From NCBI GenBank assembly GCA_039923455.1, contig JBDTCS010000270.1:1-16814 (forward strand): a stretch of DNA of 16,814 nucleotides, given 5' to 3'. The DNA comes from JBDTCS01 sp039923455 (GTDB lineage Bacteria; Bacteroidota; Ignavibacteria; Palsa-1295). The notes below the pieces were generated by a model. The model saw nothing but the letters and a program-made list of their open reading frames with translations, was not told the DNA's origin and did not search any database. Positions 16,166 through 16,814 of the stretch are shown piece by piece (position 1 is the stretch's first letter; each line of letters starts with the position of its first letter). Position numbers and translations under genes: made by a program.

Positions 16166-16814
16166 TTAATCAACCCCTTCCCACCATCGCACGAATGGCT
16201 GATCTTGAGCATCGACATTCACTTGCTCGCCAATCATCGGTGTCAGCAATCGCATACCAGCCGCCGCACTTGCGAGGCTCACGCGCTTTAAGGGATCATC
16301 CCAAGCATGATTGGCAAGAGCAAACTTTCCGGAATGTACAGCAAGCAGCTTCCTTGCACGAAGCTCTTGTGCTGCTTGCACCACTTCCTCCGGCATCATG
16401 TGAATGTACTTCCAGCTTTTGTCATATTGGCCGTTCTCTAAGATCGCAAGATCAAAGGGACCGTGTTTGGTGCCAATCTCGGCAAAGTGCGTATCGTATC
16501 CGCTATCGCCACCCAAAAAGATTTTCTGCGTAGGCGTCTGCAAAACATAGGAGGTCCAGAGTGCCTTATTACGAGCGAGCTTACGACCTGAGAAGTGGCG
16601 AGCTGACGTTGCGGTCACGGTAAAACCCGAATCAAGCGTTGTACTCTCATTCCAATCGAGTTCGCGAATGATCTTTGCGTCAAATCCCCAATACTCAAAA
16701 TGCTCACCGGTTCCTAAACCACAGATCACGAGCTTCACTTTTGTGCGGAGCTTAAGTATCGTCGTGTGATCGAGATGGTCCCAATGATCGTGCGTGATAA
16801 AGAGATAATCTATC
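16166..16814 (-). CDS. MBL-fold metallohydrolase, NAPE-PLD/UlaG-like, 5' end outside the window
   Basis: The frame is open to the right edge, leaving 215 codons plus the stop. A GTG at 16738 is internal, because the metal-binding motif lies upstream of it. That motif, THDHWDHLD (16769-16795), is the HxHxDH signature of metallo-beta-lactamase-fold hydrolases, which bind two metal ions. Further ligand regions follow: ARHFSGR, FLGGDSGYDTHF (aspartate and following histidine) and LLAVHSGKFALANHAWDDP. The ENGQYDKSWKYIHMMPEE segment matches the NAPE-hydrolysing phospholipase D-like/UlaG-like branch, whose members cleave phosphodiesters or lactones. The bacterial substrate is unknown. This is the C-terminal two thirds or so of the protein. 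The signal peptide status and true start cannot be seen. Confidence 0.88.
   Translation of the reverse strand, partial: IDYLFITHDHWDHLDHTTILKLRTKVKLVICGLGTGEHFEYWGFDAKIIRELDWNESTTLDSGFTVTATSARHFSGRKLARNKALWTSYVLQTPTQKIFLGGDSGYDTHFAEIGTKHGPFDLAILENGQYDKSWKYIHMMPEEVVQAAQELRARKLLAVHSGKFALANHAWDDPLKRVSLASAAAGMRLLTPMIGEQVNVDAQDQPFVRWWEGVD

Noticed and set aside
16736..16738. GTG as the start of the MBL-fold gene
   Set aside because: The essential THDHWDHLD metal-binding motif is encoded upstream of this GTG in the same open frame, so the true start is beyond the right edge.

Overview
The window reads as chromosomal DNA of a Bacteroidota/Chlorobi-related bacterium, most likely of the Kapabacteria/Ignavibacteria type. 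This is inferred from family content: a C-terminal type IX secretion (T9SS) sorting domain with the NHPNPFNP motif, tandem choice-of-anchor D repeats with a cohesin-like domain, an OmpA-family protein with an N-terminal barrel, a subclass A2-like class A beta-lactamase, weak Shine-Dalgarno sites, and a promoter matching the Bacteroidota TTTG/TAnnTTTG pattern. I see no RNA genes, insertion sequences, phage genes or CRISPR arrays.

Layout. (1) 1-2493, minus: a secreted DUF2961/GH172-type glycoside hydrolase. Its 3' end lies outside the window, and it probably starts at a GTG. (2) 2494-2741: divergent regulatory region. (3) 2742-4865, plus: a multi-pass GT-C-type membrane glycosyltransferase resembling the mycobacterial arabinosyltransferase group. 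(4) 5063-6103, plus: an exported seven-bladed YncE/YVTN beta-propeller, ending in a strong stem-loop. (5) 13372 to 6134, minus: a two-gene operon, first an outer-membrane protein with two OmpA-like domains, then after 27 bp a 1703-residue T9SS-exported surface protein (glycine-rich domain, eight ~100-residue repeats, cohesin-like domain, sorting domain). (6) 15068 to 13587, minus: a class A beta-lactamase followed after 36 bp by a DinB-like protein. (7) 15967 to 15215, minus: a classical short-chain dehydrogenase with a clear intrinsic terminator. (8) 16814 to 16166, minus: the C-terminal part of a metallo-beta-lactamase-fold hydrolase of the NAPE-PLD/UlaG type.

Most of the coding capacity concerns the cell envelope and surface. 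The two arrangements most worth attention are the OmpA-like/giant T9SS cargo operon and the divergent GH172-like hydrolase with an arabinosyltransferase-like GT-C protein. I do not see a clearly new defence, mobile or regulatory system. The findings are mostly about unusual architectures and gene pairings.
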